Shown here in pieces: positions 31,194 through 39,946 of a stretch of 64,000 bases of DNA (position 1 is its first letter; every line of letters begins with the position of its first letter). The position numbers were made by a program, and so were the translations under genes. The notes below the pieces were generated by a model. That model was not told where the DNA came from. It saw only the letters and a program-made list of their open reading frames with translations, and ran no database searches. The stretch is from Castellaniella sp035707805 (GTDB taxonomy: Bacteria; Pseudomonadota; Gammaproteobacteria; Burkholderiales; Burkholderiaceae_B): NCBI GenBank assembly GCA_035707805.1, contig DASSTS010000024.1:62001-126000 (forward strand). The letters run 5' to 3'.

Positions 31194-32878
31194 GGCCCGG
31201 CCTCCGGCATCCGCGGGGCAAGCCGCTGGCGCGCGCGCATCATCAGGGTCTCGAAGGCCATGAAGCGGATCTCCACGTCGCGCGGATCGACGGCGCCCGC
31301 CGCCGCTTTCTGCATGGCATGCGCAAAGGCGCTATGGACTGGATCCGGCAGATAGGCGTCCTCCGGATCGGCGGCGGGCGGATGCAGCCCGGGTTCCAGG
31401 AATTCCGCCGCCACGGTCCGGCCGGCGTATCCCGCCAGCTCCGGCAACTGCGGCAGCCGGCAGTGGCTGCAACCCTGGGGGTTGCGGATCCGCAGGCGTG
31501 CGGCCGGGATGCCCCACAGGGATTCGATCCAGGCCAGCCACCGGGGCCAGTCCGGCTCGCCGGGCCGGCCGCCGTGCTGCCGCTTCAATGCGGCAGGCTC
31601 GGCCGGCTCCGCGCAGCGGGGGCACAGGCGCGGCAGCAGCGCCTGGTACACCAGCAGCTTGAGCACGCCGGGCGTGCGCAGGAAGTCGTTCGGGATGCCG
31701 ATGAATTCCGACGCCAGCCGGTCGACGATGGCGCGGGCCGAGGGCGCATGCACCGTCGTATAGACGTTGATGCCGGAGCCCGCCAGGTCCATGAACGCCA
31801 GGCCGCTTTCCGCATCGCGGATCTCGCCCAGCAGGACGTCGCTCATGGCGGAACGCTTCAGGGTGCGCAGCTTGGCGGCGTAGCGGCCATGGGCCTGCTG
31901 GCCCGGGTCGCGGCCGATGGTGTTCTGCACGGCCCGGCCGATGCGGTATTCCACCGGATCCTCCAGCGTGATCACCTTGCGGTGGTCGGGCAGCCCCCGG
32001 ATCAGGGCGGCCAGCGTGGTCGACTTGCCCGAGCCCACCGTGCCGGCCAGCACGATGGCGCCGCCCTCGGAGCGCATGACCCGATCGAAACAGGCCGCCT
32101 GGTCGGCCCGGTAGCCCAGCGCATCCAGCGCGGCGTCGGAACCCTCGGCGTCGCGCGGCAGGAACCGCAGGCAGACGCTGGGGCCGCGGTCCGCCGCGAG
32201 CGAGGCCCATCGCAGGACATAGGCCCGGCCGTCCACGCGCCGCAGCAGCGTGCCTTGCTGTTCGAGCACCGGATCGAAGACCGCGCCGTTGCCGCCCTGG
32301 ATGTCCATCCAGGCGACCGCCAGCACATCCAGCAGCAGGTCGGTGGGCATGGGGCGAAAGCGCCCGGGGGCGACGTAGCGGCCGGCCACGGTATAGCGGA
32401 CCTCGGACTCGGGCGCGTCGCGATGCACGTTCAGGTGCAGGTCGGTGGCGTTCTGCCGCACACCCCATTCCACCAGGTCCTGGAAGACGCCCGCCAGCGC
32501 GGTCGGGGTGCGGTCCGCCGCGACCGCGATGACGGTCCCGGCGTCGCGGGACAAGGCCAGCAGCAGCGCCGCCGGCAGCACATAGCGCGCCGGATCGGAG
32601 AGCCGATGGCCGCTGGCCTGGATGCGCCGCACCAGCGCGTCGGCCTGGTCCCCGCCGACATACTCGGCCCGCGCCAGCACCGAGATGCTGCCGTCGGCGC
32701 GCTCGACGGGACAGATGCGGTCGGCCAGGGATCCGACGCCGAACTGCCGCGCCATCAGCCGCGAGATCGGCGGCTGCAGGCCGGACAGCTGCTCGGGCCG
32801 GTCGATGGCGGCCGCGGCCGAGAGGTCGAAGGGCGCGGACGGCTCGGCCAGGCGCAGCACCGATGACCAGGCCCTCAT
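31187..32878 (-). CDS. pilQ: PilQ-type pilus assembly ATPase (GspE/PilT superfamily)
   Basis: A 563-residue secretion ATPase: an N-terminal domain, then the catalytic core with Walker A GTVGSGKSTT (about residues 279-288), Asp box ITLEDPVEY (about 303-311), Walker B DVLLGEIRDAES (about 347-358) and His box TVHA (about 375-378). A zinc motif, CPRCAEP and later CSHCRLP, sits after the core. This is the R64 PilQ layout; it powers pilin extrusion. The upstream frame is open but ATG at 32878 overlaps the pilP stop in an ATGA and is the sensible start. Confidence 0.92.
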   Translation of the reverse strand: MRAWSSVLRLAEPSAPFDLSAAAAIDRPEQLSGLQPPISRLMARQFGVGSLADRICPVERADGSISVLARAEYVGGDQADALVRRIQASGHRLSDPARYVLPAALLLALSRDAGTVIAVAADRTPTALAGVFQDLVEWGVRQNATDLHLNVHRDAPESEVRYTVAGRYVAPGRFRPMPTDLLLDVLAVAWMDIQGGNGAVFDPVLEQQGTLLRRVDGRAYVLRWASLAADRGPSVCLRFLPRDAEGSDAALDALGYRADQAACFDRVMRSEGGAIVLAGTVGSGKSTTLAALIRGLPDHRKVITLEDPVEYRIGRAVQNTIGRDPGQQAHGRYAAKLRTLKRSAMSDVLLGEIRDAESGLAFMDLAGSGINVYTTVHAPSARAIVDRLASEFIGIPNDFLRTPGVLKLLVYQALLPRLCPRCAEPAEPAALKRQHGGRPGEPDWPRWLAWIESLWGIPAARLRIRNPQGCSHCRLPQLPELAGYAGRTVAAEFLEPGLHPPAADPEDAYLPDPVHSAFAHAMQKAAAGAVDPRDVEIRFMAFETLMMRARQRLAPRMPEAGPC

Positions 32879-33387
32879 GGCTGCGCCTCGCCCAGCAGCA
32901 TGCGCAGGCACAGGGAATGGCGGTCCTCGCCGCGTTCCAGCTGCACGCAGGCGCCGTTCATCCCGCGCAGCCGATAGACGCCGGGATCGCCCGCATGGCC
33001 GGCCGGAAACGCCTGGCCGCGAACGTACAGATAGGCCTGACGGCCGACCTGGACTTCGGCCATGAGCGCCTTGCCCACGCCGTACAGGGCCACGAGACGG
33101 GGTGCGAGGACCGGCCGGACTGGGCCGGAGGGCTCGCCACCGCCGCTGCGGCGTACCGGCGCCTGCAGGGCCTCGCGCAGGTCCTGCTGCATCAGTTCGC
33201 GCACGGACTGGGTCTCCCAGGACTCGGCCGGATCCGGCGGGGAGGCGGCCCGGGCGCGCGCGGCGCCGGCGCCGACAGCCAGACATGCCAGACACAGGAC
33301 AAGGCGGCGGGCGGCAGGCATTCCGCCCGCCTCGAAGCCCGGGCGGCGGACGCGGCACGGCGGCAGATGTTCAAGGAAGACTTTCAT
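32875..33387 (-). CDS. pilP: PilP-like periplasmic pilus protein
   Basis: A 170-residue protein with a hydrophobic export segment (RRLVLCLACLAVGAGAARARA). The mature part has a small beta-rich domain (LVALYGVGKALMAEVQVGRQAYLYVRGQAFPAG) ending with a Cys pair (GACVQLERG and SLCLRM). This matches the PilP family of type IVb systems, which couples the inner-membrane and secretin parts. ATG at 33387 has GGAAGGA seven bases upstream and overlaps pilO by 17 bases; ATG at 33321 would place the signal directly at the N-terminus. I give the longer form. Confidence 0.72.
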   Translation of the reverse strand: MKVFLEHLPPCRVRRPGFEAGGMPAARRLVLCLACLAVGAGAARARAASPPDPAESWETQSVRELMQQDLREALQAPVRRSGGGEPSGPVRPVLAPRLVALYGVGKALMAEVQVGRQAYLYVRGQAFPAGHAGDPGVYRLRGMNGACVQLERGEDRHSLCLRMLLGEAQP

Positions 33388-34624
33388 ACAGGGATCCTTC
33401 CAGGTGCAAGATCAGGCGGCTGTGCTTCAGGCCGGGCCGCGTGCCGGGCGCATGCGACAGCTGGACCTTGTGCCAGGACACCGAGCGCGCCAGCGGCGCC
33501 AGGAGCCGGGCGGAGCGCAGCGGGCCCTCGACCCGCAGCGCGCGCGTGGCCACCGCAGGCAGGTCCGGGGGTTCGGGCAAGGGCCGCCCCTGCGCATCGT
33601 GAGGCGCGGGCACCGCCAGCGCACGCGGCGGATCCATCCGCAAGGCCGTGAATGCCGGCGACACCGCCTGCAAGGCGCTGGCCCAGTCGCGGGCCACCAG
33701 CGCGCTGGCAGGCAGGCTGGCGGGCTGCGGCGCCCGCCCCGGCAGCGGCAGGCGCCAGTCGGCCCGGGCCGTGTCGAGCGACGGGAAGTCCAGCCGCCAG
33801 CCCGCGGGCGCGGCCTGCAGGAGACCGCGGTTGTCGGCCCGGGGGTCCAGGCGGCGGTATTCGCTGCGGCACTGCCAGGCGCCGGCGCCCGGCTGGCAGT
33901 GCAAGCCCTGCAACACCCAGCCGGCCGCCCGCACGGGCTGCGCCATCAAGGCCCGCAGCAGGCTGCGGGTGCCGGCCTCGCCGTGGATCGGCTGGCGCGC
34001 CAGCGTCCGCGCGAGGGAGTCTTCCCAGGCTGCGCGCGGGTCGGGCGCGGCGCCTGCGCGAACCGGACCGGCCAGGCCATTCCATCCCCAGGCCGCGGCA
34101 GCGGCGAGCACGAGAATCGCGGACACCGCCAGCGGACGGGCGCGCCCGCGCACGTAGCGCATCGGCGGCACGCCGGCCGCCTGCCGCGCCAGCCCCTGCA
34201 ACAGCATTTCCGCGCCGCCATCTGCCGGCAGGATCCGCAGCCGGGGGCAGGCCAGCCTCAGGGCGTCCACCGCGCGTCCCGCCAGGTCCTCGTCGGGATA
34301 GGAACGATCGGCCCGCGCCAGCACCACCCCTTCGTGGCACGCCAGGACGTGCCAGGTGCGCGGATCGAGCGGCAGCACGCAGGCGACGCTGCCCTGGGGA
34401 TGCTGGCGCGCCAGCAGGTCGGCCGCCGACCAGCAGGCGCCGCGCCGCGGCAGGCCGCGGGCCAGCCCCAGCGCCGCGGGCGGATTGCCGGAAAGCACCT
34501 GGTGCCCGGCGCCCTCGCGGCTGGCCTGGGCGCAGGCGGCCTCGGGATCGTCCAGGACCGGCACCCAGTCCAGCCCGAACGCCAGCGCCGCCTGGCCGAC
34601 CTGCAAGAGACGGGTGGCCGCCAT
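33371..34624 (-). CDS. pilO: PilO-like type IVb pilus protein
   Basis: A 417-residue bitopic protein: a cytoplasmic domain of about 160 residues (start MAATRLLQVGQAALAFGLDW), one membrane helix (about 165-183, PLAVSAILVLAAAAAWGW) and a periplasmic domain rich in Ala, Arg and Leu. Domain order and position between the secretin and PilP genes agree with PilO2 of R64-like systems, which form the inner-membrane alignment complex. Sequence conservation in this family is low, so the call leans on context. It begins three bases after the secretin stop. Confidence 0.78.
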   Translation of the reverse strand: MAATRLLQVGQAALAFGLDWVPVLDDPEAACAQASREGAGHQVLSGNPPAALGLARGLPRRGACWSAADLLARQHPQGSVACVLPLDPRTWHVLACHEGVVLARADRSYPDEDLAGRAVDALRLACPRLRILPADGGAEMLLQGLARQAAGVPPMRYVRGRARPLAVSAILVLAAAAAWGWNGLAGPVRAGAAPDPRAAWEDSLARTLARQPIHGEAGTRSLLRALMAQPVRAAGWVLQGLHCQPGAGAWQCRSEYRRLDPRADNRGLLQAAPAGWRLDFPSLDTARADWRLPLPGRAPQPASLPASALVARDWASALQAVSPAFTALRMDPPRALAVPAPHDAQGRPLPEPPDLPAVATRALRVEGPLRSARLLAPLARSVSWHKVQLSHAPGTRPGLKHSRLILHLEGSLYESLP

Positions 34625-34627
34625 GAT

Positions 34628-36214
34628 CTAGAGCCCCTCCTCGACCTGGGCGGTGATGATCAGCACCGTGGCCAGGCGCTGCGCCTGGATGCGGTCGCCG
34701 CCGCCCAGGATGGCGGGCAGGCCCGGATTCAGGCGCCGTTCGGTGGATTCGGACTGCCTCCGGTCGAAGCCGGATACGACCAGGGGCTGGCCGGGCTGCA
34801 GGGCCAGCTGCTGCACCGTGCCGTTGCCCTCGATGGTCAGCTGCTGCAGCTGCAGGGGATTGCCCTTGTCGCCGAACGTCACGGTCTTCAGCGGCTGCGC
34901 CACCGTGTTGTCGTAGGCCAGCGACAGCAGGATCTGGCCGTCTTCCTGGGCATCCGGCACCAGCGTCAGCAGCGAACCCACGGTTTCCTCTTTCTGGTTC
35001 ACCGAGACCGCCGGCACGGCCAGGCCGTTGGCCCCCGTCAGCGGCGTGGTTTCCACCCTGTCGATATAGGAAAAGGTCGTGCGGACCGCGTGGGTGACGG
35101 GGCGGCGGTTCAGGGTCAGCATCGGCACGCTGCTGCGGCGCACCAGGTGCACGGACTCACCCAGGGCCTGGATGACGGCCTCGCTGCCCGTCATGGAACC
35201 GCGCACCATGCCGATTCCCAGGCGGCCGGCGGGCCCGCCGGCCAGCCCGGGCACGGCCAGCCCGGCCGCCAGGCGGGCGCCGGAGAACACGAGGTTCCAG
35301 TCGAGACTGGCCTGGGCCTGCTCGCTGAGCGCCACGGTCAGCTCTTCGAACACCAGCCGCACGCGGCGCGTCAGGGCGCGGTTTTCCTGGTCCAGGTACT
35401 GCCCGATGCGGTCCAGCACGTCGGGCATGTCGGTGACGACCACGGTCGCCCCGGCACCGGCCTCGGCGACCATCACGCCCGCCCGGGAGAGAAAGGGCTC
35501 GAGGCGGGCCCGGATGGTCTTGATCACGTCCTGGTCGCCGCCGCGCAACTGGGTGCTGGACGTGCTGATGAAGCCGCCTTCCGCCTGACGGCTGCCCAGG
35601 CCCAGGGAGGCCTGCGCCCGGGCGTCCAGCGTCAGCGCGCGGACGTTGAAGACGCGGGTGTCGGTGCGGTAGAACTCGATGCGATCCTGGGCGTAGCGCC
35701 AGCGCACCCCCAGATGGGCGCACAGGCGGTCGAGAATCTGCGGCAGAGGGGCCGGTTCCGGCGCCAGGTCGAAAGGCTCGTAGGCCTGCGCGCCCGGCGC
35801 GCCGGGGCTGGCGGCATGGGCCAGGCGAGGCAGGAAGTGCCAGGCGGGCAGCAGCGCATCGGGCCGCACGTGGACCGGAATGCCCGTCACCGCCGAGATC
35901 CGCCGCGCGATGCGCCGCAGATCGTCCGTGCCATCGGCAAACAGCAAGGTCGTGCGCACCCTGGCCCGCAGGGCCGGCGGCAGGGAGAGCTCGCGCGCCA
36001 GGGGCCGCGCGCGCCCGGCCACCCAGGGCTTGTCGACGTCCTGGGCCGCACGGCGCTGGTCCGCATCGGCGAGCGCGCGGCCGAATCCCTGGTGCCCGCG
36101 TTCCACGGAATGGTCCGCGCGGCGGTATTCCCGGGCCGCCTGCCGCAGCCGGTCCTGCAGCGCGCAGCCCGGCAGCAGGCACAAGAGCAGCAGCCATCCG
36201 GCCAGGCGGCTCAT
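34628..36214 (-). CDS. pilN: PilN lipoprotein secretin
   Basis: A 528-residue lipoprotein (MSRLAGWLLLLCLLPGC, lipid Cys17) with N-domains (about 60-250) and a C-terminal secretin pore: VFEELTVALSEQAQASLDWNLVFSG, the VPAVSVNQKEETVGSLLTLVPDAQEDGQILLSLAY core and the GQPLVVSGFDRRQS strand. R64 PilN is the outer-membrane secretin through which the pilus exits. The ATG overlaps the stop of the TcpQ-like gene as ATGA. The upstream frame is open but lacks a signal sequence at its end. Confidence 0.92.
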   Translation of the reverse strand: MSRLAGWLLLLCLLPGCALQDRLRQAAREYRRADHSVERGHQGFGRALADADQRRAAQDVDKPWVAGRARPLARELSLPPALRARVRTTLLFADGTDDLRRIARRISAVTGIPVHVRPDALLPAWHFLPRLAHAASPGAPGAQAYEPFDLAPEPAPLPQILDRLCAHLGVRWRYAQDRIEFYRTDTRVFNVRALTLDARAQASLGLGSRQAEGGFISTSSTQLRGGDQDVIKTIRARLEPFLSRAGVMVAEAGAGATVVVTDMPDVLDRIGQYLDQENRALTRRVRLVFEELTVALSEQAQASLDWNLVFSGARLAAGLAVPGLAGGPAGRLGIGMVRGSMTGSEAVIQALGESVHLVRRSSVPMLTLNRRPVTHAVRTTFSYIDRVETTPLTGANGLAVPAVSVNQKEETVGSLLTLVPDAQEDGQILLSLAYDNTVAQPLKTVTFGDKGNPLQLQQLTIEGNGTVQQLALQPGQPLVVSGFDRRQSESTERRLNPGLPAILGGGDRIQAQRLATVLIITAQVEEGL

Positions 36215-37218
36215 GCGGATTCTCCCGGGGCCTGCGTGCGATCGCAGCGTTGCGCCAGCGGCACCACCCGCAGCACGCGATTGGCATAGAAACAAGGCTG
36301 CACCGGCCGGTCGCCCAGTTCGGTGGCCGCCAGCAGGCCGCGCACGGCGGCGCGGAAGGGCTCATTGAACACGGCGGACCCCGCCAGCGGGATGTCGGCG
36401 TCCACGGCCCAATGCTCGGCCTCGAAAGTCCAGCCCGCCAACCGCGCCCAGCGCGCCAGCGCCCTGCGGACGTTGCCGTCGGCCGGCGTGACCTCGAAGG
36501 CCTCGGCTGCCGGCGCCGGAGCGGCCGGATTCCCGGTGGACCGGACGGACACGGGGGCTGGTTCGGGCCTTGGTACGCGGGCAGACACGGCAATCGGCGC
36601 GGCGGGGACCGGGGCCGCTCCGGCGGCCGGGCGTGTGGGCGCGGGACTGGGAGGCCTGGGAACCCGTGGCGCCGGAGCGGCCGGCGTCGGGGTCAAAGCC
36701 GTAGACGCGGCTGGAACGGGCAAGACCGGTGCCGGCTTGTCCGCAGGGGCAGGCACAACGGCCGGCCCGGCCAGGGTTTCTGCCGACAATGCAGCCACGG
36801 CCGTGGGCGTCGCCCCCTGCCCGGCCCCGCCCGGCAGGACCGGATCGGCCGCCCGCCCGGCCTGGCGGCGCGCGTGCGCGCTCAGCAGTCCGCCGCGCAT
36901 GACCAGATGATCGGGCACGCCGCGCACCACCAGGTAATCGCCGTCGCGGCGCGGCCGCGTCAGGCGGTCGCCGGCGGCGGTGCGCACGAACACGGCCGGC
37001 GCGGGCTGGGCGGCGGGATACTGCAGCCAGGTCTCGCGCCCGTCGTCGAACACCTGCAGCGGGGCCAGGTCCGGATCGCCCGACAGGCGCCAGCCGAAAT
37101 CGTACCGGCCGGTGGCGGGGGCCAGGCCGGCGAATTCGCGCCACCAGGCGCCGCCGTCGGTGCTTGCGCATCCGGCCAGGCCCAATGCCAGCCCGGCCGC
37201 GAGGATGAATCTGATCAT
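36211..37218 (-). CDS. pilL: TcpQ/PilL-type pilus biogenesis lipoprotein
   Basis: A 335-residue lipoprotein (MIRFILAAGLALGLAGC, lipid Cys17). An N-terminal domain (about 18-125) with YDFGWRLSGDPDLAPLQVFDDGRETWLQYP, a VirB9-like beta module, is followed by a Pro/Ala/Thr linker of about 115 residues and a C-terminal TcpQ domain (about 240-325: FEVTPADGNVRRALARWARLAGWTFEAEHWAVDADIPLAGSAVF). TcpQ domains stabilise and localise the secretin of type IVb pili. It is the first gene of the operon; GGGAGA precedes the ATG. Confidence 0.85.
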   Translation of the reverse strand: MIRFILAAGLALGLAGCASTDGGAWWREFAGLAPATGRYDFGWRLSGDPDLAPLQVFDDGRETWLQYPAAQPAPAVFVRTAAGDRLTRPRRDGDYLVVRGVPDHLVMRGGLLSAHARRQAGRAADPVLPGGAGQGATPTAVAALSAETLAGPAVVPAPADKPAPVLPVPAASTALTPTPAAPAPRVPRPPSPAPTRPAAGAAPVPAAPIAVSARVPRPEPAPVSVRSTGNPAAPAPAAEAFEVTPADGNVRRALARWARLAGWTFEAEHWAVDADIPLAGSAVFNEPFRAAVRGLLAATELGDRPVQPCFYANRVLRVVPLAQRCDRTQAPGESA

Positions 37219-37253
37219 GCCGCTCTCCCGGTTCACCCCGGATGCGGCAGCTG

Positions 37254-37286
37254 AAAAAAGGCACCGGATTCGGGGAATCAGGTGCC
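37254..37286 (-). terminator. Terminator of the solute-binding protein gene
   Basis: On the minus strand GGCACC (37281-37286) and GGTGCC (37260-37265) enclose the shorter arms ATTC/GAAT, followed by six T (37254-37259). It separates the binding-protein transcript from the pilus operon, leaving only about 35 bases for a pilus promoter. Confidence 0.85.
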
Positions 37287-37372
37287 CATGGTGGCCTGGC
37301 GGCGGGCCGGCCGCCAGACTGGGAAGTACGAACGGCTAAAAACGTCCTTGCGGCCCGCCGTGCCGGATGCGG

Positions 37373-38686
37373 TCAGCGTTGGCGCGCCAGCCGGTTGCCC
37401 TCGGCCGTGGCCAGATTCAGGGCCGTGACGGCCGGCTGCTGCCCATCCAGCGCCGAGGTCAGGATCTGCTGGAAACGCGAGCGGATCGCCGGATAGTTGT
37501 GGATGCGGAAACCCTGCCCCGTCACCGCCGAGCGGCCGGCATAGACGGCCACCAGGTTGCGCCACTGGCCCAGGTCGGCATAGTAGCTGGGCGGCGTCTT
37601 GTCGAACGCGGCCTGCGTCAGGGGCAGATAGCCGGTCTCCTGGTACCAGCGGGTGGCCTGCTCCGGCTGCGCCAGCCAGGCCAGGAACGCGACCGTGGCG
37701 TCGGTGACGGGCTTGGGGGTCTTCATGACCCACAGGCCGGCGCCGCTGACGAAGGGATTGCCGGGGACCTTGGTGACCTCGGGGTAGTACGGCAGGCCCG
37801 AGACCGCATAGTGCAGCTTGCGCTCGTCGTTGAACTGGCCGATGTGCCCGGAACTGGACATCATCACCGCGCACTCGCCCTGGGCGAAGCGCTTGACCGA
37901 CTGCATGCCGGCATCGGGACGCACCATGATCTCGGCGCGCACCCAGCTGATCATCAGCGACAGGTGGCGCACGTAGGTGACGTCGAAGGAAAAGCTGGGC
38001 AGGCCCTTGGCTTTCAGGCCGTTGTCGGCGCTGGCATAGAGCTGGTTGTTGACCGCCGCCAGGTTTTCCAGGTTGATGGACACCGGCAGGTCGGAGGTCA
38101 GCGGGCATTTGCGCGAGCCCTTGTTGGCCAGACTGACCAGTTGGCCCTGCAAGTCCATCCAGGTGCGCTGCGGCGCCGCGGGGACCAGGCCGGCTTTCTT
38201 GAAAGCGTCCTGGTTGTAGTACATGACCGGGACCTCCAGCATGGCGGGGAACGCCATCAGTCGGCCCTTGGCATCATGGATGAAGGCATTGTCGGACGAC
38301 ACGAACCAGTGCGTGTTCTTGAGCGGACCGGTTTTTTGCAGGGTGTACAGCGGCTGCACGTAGGACCGCTGCGAGATGTCCTCGAGCGTGTGGCTGTCGC
38401 CGATCTGGGCCAGCGCCGGCAGGGATTTTGAACGGGCGGCGGCGTCCAGCGCCTGGTTCAGTTCCTCGGGCGTGTCGAAGGACCGCACCTTGACCTGCAC
38501 GTCGGACTGGCTGCGGTTGTAGGCCTTGACCAGGGACTGGAACACGTCGGCGTTATGGCCGTCCAGGCTCAGCCACACCGGCACGTCGGTGGCCGACCAG
38601 GCCGGCCCCGCCGCGACGGCGGCGGCCAGCGCCCAGGCAGCATGCAACCCCGGACGCCGGGCGCCGGAACCAAAGGGGAAAATCAT
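37373..38686 (-). CDS. ABC transporter substrate-binding protein, UgpB-like
   Basis: A 437-residue exported binding protein with a signal peptide (about residues 1-31, cleavage near AWSA-TD) and the family 1 solute-binding fold: VPVWLSLDGHNADVFQSLVKAYNRSQSDVQVKV, YYNQDAFKKAGLVPAAPQRTWMDL, CAVMMSSSGHIGQF and the WYQETGYLPLTQAAF segment typical of UgpB. Relatives bind glycerol-3-phosphate or its diesters. No permease or ATPase gene is adjacent, so it depends on a partner elsewhere. It lies 6 bases downstream of the DadA-like gene on the same strand. Confidence 0.88.
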   Translation of the reverse strand: MIFPFGSGARRPGLHAAWALAAAVAAGPAWSATDVPVWLSLDGHNADVFQSLVKAYNRSQSDVQVKVRSFDTPEELNQALDAAARSKSLPALAQIGDSHTLEDISQRSYVQPLYTLQKTGPLKNTHWFVSSDNAFIHDAKGRLMAFPAMLEVPVMYYNQDAFKKAGLVPAAPQRTWMDLQGQLVSLANKGSRKCPLTSDLPVSINLENLAAVNNQLYASADNGLKAKGLPSFSFDVTYVRHLSLMISWVRAEIMVRPDAGMQSVKRFAQGECAVMMSSSGHIGQFNDERKLHYAVSGLPYYPEVTKVPGNPFVSGAGLWVMKTPKPVTDATVAFLAWLAQPEQATRWYQETGYLPLTQAAFDKTPPSYYADLGQWRNLVAVYAGRSAVTGQGFRIHNYPAIRSRFQQILTSALDGQQPAVTALNLATAEGNRLARQR

Positions 38687-38692
38687 GATGAG

Positions 38693-39946
38693 TCAGTCCA
38701 AAAAAGGAAATTCGATATCGGGTCTGCGCCCCGACACCAGATCGGCCAGGACTCTGCCCGAGCCGGCACCCATGGTCCAGCCGAGGCTGCCGTGGCCTGT
38801 ATTCAGATACAGGTTGCGCAGCCGCGAACGGCCGATCAGGGGGACGTTCGACGGAGTCGTCGGCCGCAGGCCGGACCAGAACTGAACGTTATCAAAATCG
38901 AGGGCGCTTGGGAACAGGGATCTTGCGTGTTCGACGAGCTGATTGCAACGGCCCGTATCCAGGGCGCGGGAATAGCCCCCGATCTCGGCCGTGCCGGCCA
39001 TGCGCAGCCGGTCTCCCAGGCGGGAGGTCACGATCTTGACCTCCTGGTCCACGAGGCTGACCACCGGCGCCGCCGCGGGATCGCGCAGGCCGAATGTGGC
39101 GGAATAGCCCTTGGCCGGCCAGACCGGGCAGGACACCCCCAGCGGGCCGAGCAGCATGGGGCTGAAGCTGCCCAGGGCCACCACATAGGCGTCGGCGCGC
39201 AGAGACCGGAAAAAGCCGTCGGGCTCGACCAATTCCGCCACCGAGACGCGGCCGCCGGCGGGCACCAGCCGGTTCACCCGCGTATTGAAGCGGAACACCA
39301 CACCGGCCTGCCGGGCATGTTCGGCCAGCGCGCGGGTGAACAGGTGCACGTCCCCGGACTCGTCGTCGGCGGTGAAGTCGCCGCCGACGATGGGATCCCG
39401 CGCCCCCGCCAGGGCCGGCTCGATGCGCAGGACCTCGTCCGGATCGACGATGCGCCGGTCCACGCCCAGTTCGCGCATCAGCGCGGCGCTGGCGCGGGCG
39501 TGTTCCAGTTCGCGGGGATCCCGGTAAAAAGCCAGGATGCCGCGTTCCAGATGGTCGTATTCGATGCCGAGCTCGGCGCGCAGCCCGCGCAGCGTGGCGC
39601 GGCTGTACTGCGCCAGCGCGACCATGGCCCGCAGATTGGCGGCAAAGCGGGCGTCGCGGCATTCGTACAGGTAGCGCGCGCACCACAGCCACTGGCGGGG
39701 ATTGAGGCGCGGGCTCACGCGCAGGGGCGCGTCGGCCCGGCCGATCCAGCGCAGCACCTTTTTCAGGGTGTGGACGCTGGCCCAGGGCTCGGCATAGCAG
39801 ACCGAGATCTGGCCGCCGTTGGCGCGGCTGGTTTCCAGGGCCGAGCCGGCGCGCCGGTCGATGACCTCGACCTCGTGGCCGGCGCGCGCCAGCCACCAGG
39901 CGCTGGACACCCCGATGATGCCCGCGCCGAATACCGCGACTTTCAT
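38693..39946 (-). CDS. dadA: DadA-type FAD-dependent D-amino-acid dehydrogenase
   Basis: A 417-residue flavoprotein: Rossmann motif VAVFGAGIIGVSSAWWLARAGHEVEVIDRR (residues 3-32), SRANGGQISVCYAEPW, the oxidoreductase segment VPLIGRSRLRNLYLNTGHGSLGWTMGAGSGRVLADLVSG at the C-terminus. This is the DadA layout, which deaminates D-amino acids to keto acids and feeds electrons to a quinone. The start overlaps the stop of the reductase gene as ATGA. Coupling to a soluble ferredoxin-reductase gene is unusual for DadA and may indicate a different imino-acid or opine-like substrate. Confidence 0.88.
   Translation of the reverse strand: MKVAVFGAGIIGVSSAWWLARAGHEVEVIDRRAGSALETSRANGGQISVCYAEPWASVHTLKKVLRWIGRADAPLRVSPRLNPRQWLWCARYLYECRDARFAANLRAMVALAQYSRATLRGLRAELGIEYDHLERGILAFYRDPRELEHARASAALMRELGVDRRIVDPDEVLRIEPALAGARDPIVGGDFTADDESGDVHLFTRALAEHARQAGVVFRFNTRVNRLVPAGGRVSVAELVEPDGFFRSLRADAYVVALGSFSPMLLGPLGVSCPVWPAKGYSATFGLRDPAAAPVVSLVDQEVKIVTSRLGDRLRMAGTAEIGGYSRALDTGRCNQLVEHARSLFPSALDFDNVQFWSGLRPTTPSNVPLIGRSRLRNLYLNTGHGSLGWTMGAGSGRVLADLVSGRRPDIEFPFLD

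Noticed and set aside
33062..36289. Open frame of over 1000 codons on the plus strand across the pilus operon
   Set aside because: Shadow of the pilO/pilN codon bias. The real strand has signal peptides, lipoboxes and overlapping starts.
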